Source: Gordius sp. MW1
Taxonomy: Eukaryota > Nematomorpha > Gordioida > Gordea > Gordiidae
Length of the DNA: 64,000 bases
NCBI GenBank assembly: GCA_964036665.1
Contig: OZ038531.1
Coordinates: 18,910,168 to 18,974,167 of the forward strand
Direction of reading: 5' to 3'
Shown here: positions 58,678 to 64,000 of the stretch, one piece after another
Numbering within the stretch: the first letter of the stretch is position 1
Layout: each line of letters begins with the position of its first letter
Made by a program: the position numbers and the translations under genes
The notes under the pieces: generated by a model
Database searches by the model: none
The model's input: only the letters and a program-made list of their open reading frames with translations
What the model was told of the DNA's origin: nothing

Positions 58678-59293
58678 TGTCATGAATGAGCTTGTCGAAA
58701 GATTCCCCCTTCCCCTTTGCGTCGTACAAAACTTTATAATTTACGGACGCCTGCTGCAAGATTCCCCCCCCCCCTTTATACATACGATTTTTATGATTCA
58801 TAATATATATAAATGTCAATGTTAAAATCGCAATATCATGATTGTAAGGATATTATTATTATTGGGTTCTGAAGAGTCGATATGTAGATTCATTATAAAA
58901 TTGTTGTTGAAAGATATTGAAATTATGACATTATTGCTTTGAAGAAATAAATATAGAAGAGAACATTAACGCCCTCAATTCTCGTTTGTCATGAATGAGC
59001 TTGTCGAAAGATTCCCCCTTCCCCTTTGCGTCGTACAAAACTTTATAATTTACGGACGCCTGCTGCAAGATTCCCCCCCCCTTTATACATACGATTTTTA
59101 TGATTCATAATATATATAAATGTCAATGTTAAAATCGCAATATCATGATTGTAAGGATATTATTATTATTGGGTTCTGAAGAGTCGATATGTAGATTCAT
59201 TATAAAATTGTTGTTGAAAGATATTGAAATTATGACATTATTGCTTTGAAGAAATAAATATAGAAGAGAACATTAACGCCCTCAATTCTCGTT
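58678..59293 (+). repeat. Two LTR-like units head to tail
   Basis: Unit 1 (58678-58986, 309 bp) and unit 2 (58987-59293, 307 bp) both begin TGTCATGAATGAGC and end CTCAATTCTCGTT. They differ visibly only in the length of a C run (58766 against 59073). There is no internal sequence between them. The purine tract and ORF upstream suggest LTRs; the end TT instead of CA is atypical, so a plain tandem duplication remains possible. Confidence 0.6.
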
Positions 59294-60175
59294 ATGTATT
59301 TATATATTTACAAGCAGTAATGCCTCGTTTATCTCTAACTTTTTATAATTTATATTATTATCAAAGCTTAAAAAAACTAGCCAGTTACAATGGATTGCCC
59401 CCCCCCGGCTACGCCCATGCCTATTTTTAAAATAAGATTTATTTATCAGATATAAATTTTTTCATTATATGCCTTTACATTCATATACTATTTAATCATC
59501 AATATTATTTAACAAATATTGGACATTTATTACTATGAGTTACTAGTATAATTCATTTATTTTTGTCGCCACTGTCACTGTGGCTTTAGACCGACGTCTT
59601 CATCGTTTGTTTCAGCGTGGTGAGTCATTCCTCTTACGATAACGTGCTCAACAAATGGGTCCCCGAAGTCCGTCACCACTGTCCCCACGTTCCCATCATC
59701 ATAGTTGGTACGACAATTCAACCTTTTGATTGTTTTGTCATTTTAAACAATTTTATGTCCTCTACCTACAGGGACCAAAGTGGATTTGCGCGCGACAAGG
59801 ACGTCCTCAACACGCTGGCCGGCCAAAATTTGGGTCCGTTGAGGCGCGAGCATGGTCTGAAGTTGGCGCAAAAGACCAAGGCCCTCTGCTACCTGGTCGG
59901 CCTGAAAGGTCTTTCTACGGTAAGTTTTGTTTGCAGCAATTTCGATAAATATTAGTTACACTTTTTGCAAACGTAAAACTTAAAAATTTTTATTACATCG
60001 ACCGAAGGTCTTCGAAGAAGCCATCCTATCCGTTATCAAACCTCGGTCCATAAAGTAGAAAGACACTGCCAAGTGCACTATCATATGAATCCCGTTTGTT
60101 CGGATATGTGTCGCGATGTCAAAACGTGGGGTGTGACAAATTTTTTGACCGCGTCGAAGCTCAGACTCGTTCACC

Positions 60176-60938
60176 TAGCGCCGCTTTGCTTTTAAAACAA
60201 ACCTCTTGCGATTTTTTAAACACCTTTTTTGATACGCGCACGTGTTTGTAAAACGTTTAGTTTTTTTAAATATATATAACGTGTTTTTATACCCACGTCT
60301 GGTTTCGCTATGCCTCTTATTTTTTCCGAACATCGCTTTTTCTATGGACGTGTGTCCTTTTTTAAGCTCACTGTTTGACATTCGTTCGCAAAACATCGAT
60401 CCAATCAAAACTTCGCTCCCATCTGCCATTCTTCTATTCTGGACTAATCAGTGATAATATGTAAATCTTACGGTTTTTTTATACAATTTGTACATGTACA
60501 TATTTTTATTATCTTTTGACAATATATATGCTGTTATCGTTAAGCGAAATTTTATAAAATCTTTTATTAATCGTTTGGTTGTCATTTTAGTGTGTCTGTA
60601 TGAGCAGAACGATTCTATGAAATTTAAGTTGATAAGTGATAGAGAATTCCTTCACACAATTCCTTAGTTGCATTATATGCTTGCTAACTAGTGTTTTGGT
60701 ATTTTAATCGATTACGGTAGTACCTATATTTCTCGTCATTTTAAAGTTTGTATACTAAATTTGGTTAGGAATTGCAGTCGGTAACGACTAAAGTTAAGAA
60801 AGCATTAGTCTTTTGTCGGAATAATGGCCCGCGCTTGAATTAAAAAGAGTCTTTAAACAGAACTTCTTTGTTACAAAATAATAATGATTTTTATTATGGC
60901 GTATAAATTTACGTAAAGCAACAATCAAGTTAGATTTT
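60176..60938. other. Intergenic
   Basis: Non-coding DNA between the Rac-like gene and the LITAF gene; presumably holds the LITAF promoter. No core-promoter motif stands out. Confidence 0.3.
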
Positions 60939-61211
60939 ATGAGTAAAAATTCTAATATGAATAAATGGGCTCACGAGAGGTTAAGTTCGGTGTCATTTTA
61001 TTGTCCCCATTGTCGCACTAACATAATGACAGTCACGAGACGACGTTATCACGTGGGAAGTATGGTAGTGTTTTGTTGTTTTTGCTTCCCCCTTTGCCTT
61101 CTTCCCATTCCTCTGTGCTGCCCCATCGGATGGGACCCTAGCTCATACAAGATCGAACACTACTGTCCCCTATGCCGAAAATTGATATTCGTGCTGCATG
61201 ACATTAGCTGA
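60939..61211 (+). CDS. LITAF-domain membrane protein
   Basis: Intronless, 90 residues. LITAF (SIMPLE/CDIP-like) proteins are small zinc-binding proteins anchored on the cytosolic face of late endosomes and lysosomes. Seen here: the N-terminal knuckle half FYCPHCRTNIMT, a central hydrophobic hairpin (residues about 44-66, VVFCCFCFPLCLLPIPLCC), then HYCPLCRKLIFVL as the second half. All four zinc ligands of the two CxxC pairs are present. The N-terminal PPxY-type tail of vertebrate LITAF is absent. TGA stop. It converges with the reductase gene 300 bp downstream. Confidence 0.9.
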   Translation: MSKNSNMNKWAHERLSSVSFYCPHCRTNIMTVTRRRYHVGSMVVFCCFCFPLCLLPIPLCCPIGWDPSSYKIEHYCPLCRKLIFVLHDIS

Positions 61212-61504
61212 TTAGGGTGTCGCTCAATCAAGATATAGCTACTTTGCACAAAGTTACATTAGTATTAAATGCTTTTACTTAGAAGTTTGGAAAATAAGTG
61301 TCATAATGTTAAAGACACGTGATCTAACCGTTATTGTAAATAACTTAGGTATAAAAGTTACACATGTATTTTAGATATTCGGAAAATGTTTTATTCTCTA
61401 TTCATATATATTATATTACAACGTGAGCAAAATGGTGTATATAAAGGTAACGGACTTAAATTTAACCTTTGAGCTATAATCAATAATTTAACCTTGTTGG
61501 AACA

Positions 61505-62548
61505 TCATCCCAAAAAATCTAATGAAGCCGCTTTGGAGACAGTTGCCAAAAAGGGTTTGTATTTAGGATTGGGACTGAGGTCCTTACTAGCATCCAAATA
61601 TTCCACGTGCTCGCCGGAATTGTAAGAACCCTTTTCCAAAATCTGTAATAATTTGCCCACCGTCGCTTTAGTGTCAATCGTGAGAAAGGATGCGTCCTCG
61701 GAAGAATGCATTAAAACGTCGCGTTGACGAATGTTTTCGTTGAGCGTACTATCGACCAACGTTTGCCATGTGTCAATGCGAATGGGGCCGGGGGAATAAT
61801 TGATAACATTAATAGTCGGGTCTTCGAGTGCCACCACGCCAAAGTAAACTTCGCGTGCAGCCTTAGAGGCGCAACCTAGACCTAACCCGGCCACAGGTTT
61901 AACGGCCAATGGGGATGAAATATTAACGACAAAACGCTTAATTACACCCCCCGATACTGTCGCTGAAGGGCCGAAATTTTTAGTGATGTCCATAAAAGCG
62001 GTGTTCAGGCATATGGCCGATGTCACGTTGAGGCGCAAATAGTTGGCAACTTCATCTGCGCTAAAATCTTGCGGTCGCTTAGAAACTGTGATCCTACCCG
62101 CGTTGTGCACTACAAGGGCTTGTTTAAAACGTTTGTTAATATCGGCCGGTGGTCCGAAACACTTGGTCAAGGTTTCGCATATTGATTCCGTGTTTGTGAC
62201 AAAATCCAGAGCCGCGACGTTAACTTCTAGCCCAGTTTTGCTGGGGGAAAAATTGTGACACTTTCTCAATTGATGGGCCGTCGATTCAAGCGTTTTATTG
62301 TTTTGGGCTGATATGAGAATAGCCGAATTGTGATTGGTCATTTCAGCAAATTTTATGGCCAGGGCCCTGGTCAGGGGAGTGTTAGCACCGGTAAAAATGG
62401 CCATGGTGGGTAGGCTCATTTCAAATCGGTAGGCCTTTTGGGTTGGGGAGTTATCTTGGTTCACAGAGTTTTGTTGAGTTGTATTCCTATCAGGGGACCG
62501 TTGGGTTGGTGACAGTTGTGATCTGGATGAAGCCGAACTGGATCGCAT
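61505..62548 (-). CDS. Sepiapterin-reductase-like short-chain dehydrogenase, active-site Tyr missing
   Basis: 347 residues in one exon. Sepiapterin reductase makes tetrahydrobiopterin with NADPH. The first 43 residues are a Ser/Gln-rich extension not usual for the family. Then come TGANTPLTRALA (the coenzyme loop, without the second and third Gly of TGxxxGxG), VVHNAG (usually NNAG), RFVVNISSPLAVKP, ASKAAREVYFGVVALEDP, VINYSPGPIRIDT and LLQILEKGSYNSGEHVEYLD, all in family order. The YxxxK motif reads GCASK: the Tyr position is Gly225 while Lys229 and Ser211/212 remain. The frame is intact and long, so the protein is likely made; it may bind a ligand without normal catalysis, or the family call may need refining. 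Confidence 0.8.
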   Translation of the reverse strand: MRSSSASSRSQLSPTQRSPDRNTTQQNSVNQDNSPTQKAYRFEMSLPTMAIFTGANTPLTRALAIKFAEMTNHNSAILISAQNNKTLESTAHQLRKCHNFSPSKTGLEVNVAALDFVTNTESICETLTKCFGPPADINKRFKQALVVHNAGRITVSKRPQDFSADEVANYLRLNVTSAICLNTAFMDITKNFGPSATVSGGVIKRFVVNISSPLAVKPVAGLGLGCASKAAREVYFGVVALEDPTINVINYSPGPIRIDTWQTLVDSTLNENIRQRDVLMHSSEDASFLTIDTKATVGKLLQILEKGSYNSGEHVEYLDASKDLSPNPKYKPFLATVSKAASLDFLG

Positions 62549-64000
62549 CGTTGTTATATGTGTGAATATTCTTTAGGCAATTAAGTTGGATGGGTTAGGG
62601 AAGGGCTTGATGAATGAGAATGATTGTTAAATGGTAGGCACACTGTACTAAGATAAACTCCAGAACTCAAAGATTACCCATAAAGTGATGTGTGGTATCA
62701 AGAGATATTACGATGATACCAAGGTTATTACAATAAAAATGTGCTCTGAGTAGCTGGTTGAAATGGGTTAGGAACGATTTATAAAGTTTTATTATTTTTA
62801 ATCCGCGGGATTTAGTGCAGTCATACATTTATTGATTTAATCTCTAATGCGTCTTTTTATATCTTGATTATACGAGATCGATATATTTATATTTTGAAAC
62901 AGCACTGTGACATATCACTATGTCTAAAAAGTTCGATCATTTTTAATGCATTTCGTTTAAAAATGCAACAAAAACCACTCGGTTGTCGCAGCTTACGTCT
63001 GGTGTCTATCCTAAAACTTATCGATTTTTGTGGGTGACAAGAAACAAAAGTTGACTTAGACTTGATTAGTTCACTCTTAGCTTTTTCACATGCTGGTGAT
63101 ATAAATAAACATTATGTTGTTAGCGAAAAAATTACCATCTCTTTAAATTATGGTATTTGCCTAATATGATGTTCAGAATTCAGATATTATATTTTTTTAT
63201 AAAGAATGGAAATATAAAAAGGTCACATTTAATTTAAATTTTAAAATGTTTTTAATAATAATGAGATAAATAATTTGTAATTAAAATTATTTTACCTGTT
63301 CGATTATAAGAAATGGAACAAGCATATATTATAATAAATGCTGAGAGCCAGAAGGGATAGTTTCACCTTAATATTATTTTGAATTTTTTTGTAATATAAA
63401 GACTTCTAAATATATGCCGCGAGGTCGTGTTGTTTTGTGTAATATTAAATTTATAAAAACGCGACATTGGTGACACTCCTCGAAGCAAAGACTACAATAA
63501 TCACTTCAAAGATTAGATTAGTGTCTAAAAACTTACAAGATTCGACTTATAAGTTTTTAGGTCGAAATGGCGCAGATTATAATATTATACAGACTCAAAA
63601 TGTAATCAAATTGAAAAATTCTTTATATGTAAATGAATATTATACAAATATTTTTTGTTATGTCTTATTAACAAGTTTTATAGATTTTCAATTTGGCTCA
63701 AGGTCAAAATGAAACTTTGCTATTTTAGTCTTAATATGTTATCTATTATGCTCCCATTAATCAATTATTAAAATAAGGGTGATCGTAAAGGACGGACTTT
63801 AGTAAAAAATGTCGGGTGGGGCAGAATATCTTTTACAGAATATGCCTAACAAAATATTTTTGAACCAACAATAATGCTATTATACATATTATTTTGAAAT
63901 TAATTTAATATCGAAATGCAGTCTCATGTTTTCATTTAATTAATTTCCTTTTCTTAATTAATAAATTTGATGATACGCCAATTTCAAATTTAAATATGAC
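62549..64000. other. No gene recognised
   Basis: 5' flank of the reductase gene and AT-rich DNA beyond. An 81-codon plus-strand ORF at 63467-63712 has no motif I know and is likely chance. No repeat border is visible. Confidence 0.35.

Larger units (their letters stand above)
56261..60088 (+). pseudogene. Rac/Mtl-type small GTPase, broken in several exons
   Basis: Five exon pieces with good GT-AG borders: 56261-56410, 57383-57493, 59590-59707, 59772-59919 and 60008-60088. They show [19 protein letters not shown] (P loop), [20 protein letters not shown] followed by DTAGQ, TDVFIVCFSVVSHSSYDNV and VFEEAILSVIKPRSIK. Rac/Mtl (MIG-2) proteins control actin. Lesions against the family are: about 2 bases missing before the effector loop (near 56405), 4 missing after DTAGQ (57458), 1 missing in the TKxD region (near 59792), several missing near 59895-59903 in the CSAL motif, and TAG at 60056 ahead of a would-be CTII prenylation box at 60074-60085. 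Introns are intact, so it is not a processed copy. It is either a decaying duplicate or an assembly with indel errors. Confidence 0.8.

Noticed and set aside
39772..60058. In-frame TAG codons in several otherwise open frames (LINE at 39772, gypsy pol at 42257, Rac-like gene at 60056), suggesting UAG could be reassigned.
   Set aside because: Both Arg-rich ORFs and the gag at 16016 end at TAG exactly where a stop is expected, and each broken frame also has frameshifts or other stops. Ordinary decay is enough.
63467..63712. An 81-codon ORF near the right end.
   Set aside because: AT-rich codon use, no motif and no homologue recognised; length is within chance for this composition.

Overview
The window is nuclear DNA of an animal, very probably an invertebrate. 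It is AT-rich, its genes are split by GT-AG introns, and recognisable host genes are metazoan types: a GORAB-like golgin, a ULK/Atg1 kinase, a Rac/Mtl-type GTPase, a LITAF-domain protein and a sepiapterin-reductase-like enzyme. I cannot name the species. Several introns of the transposase-like gene near 8-15 kb are only 34-44 bp long, while introns of the kinase and GTPase genes reach hundreds of bases to 2 kb. Most of the rest is transposable elements, many nested and many with readable target-site duplications (TSDs).

Layout. 0-15 kb: a hAT-type MITE, a six-exon GORAB gene on the minus strand, a hAT transposase remnant, then a minus-strand gene (about 14.85 to 7.6 kb) that seems to encode FLYWCH zinc finger, Ser/Thr-rich 21-residue repeats, second FLYWCH and MULE transposase. 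Its middle is a tandem array of whole exon-plus-37-bp-intron units. It is broken by a 3.6 kb hAT element (itself carrying a nested hAT element) and by a MITE with a 9-bp TSD. 15.7-20.2 kb: a decayed Ty3/gypsy element with a gag/pol overlap. 23-29.8 kb: a truncated pogo/Tigger transposase, MITEs, a LINE fragment and a 2.4 kb element with long inverted ends. 29.8-35.6 kb: ten exons of a ULK kinase domain. 36.5-38.5 kb: a 944-bp inverted duplication made from a deleted gypsy element, followed by its integrase, a LINE 3' end, a piggyBac-like MITE and another gypsy element (40.9-45.1 kb). 45.6-47.2 kb: a hAT derivative and a MITE. 48.1-53.6 kb: a young gypsy-like element on the minus strand with 524-bp LTRs that look identical. 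56.2-60.1 kb: a broken Rac-like gene whose intron holds the 3' end of another LTR element. 60.9-62.5 kb: LITAF and the reductase, convergent.

The most unusual signal is a third ORF in two different LTR elements (48654-49028 and 58078-58650). Each is GC-rich, Arg-rich, ends just before the polypurine tract, and carries a Cys-Cys-His-Cys knuckle of spacing CX2CX3HX4C within a shared RWH-x-x-P-M-C motif. The intact element that has it also has a very small gag with a membrane-spanning segment and no capsid-sized region, separated from pol by one in-frame UGA. All calls come from reading the sequence; no database search was possible.
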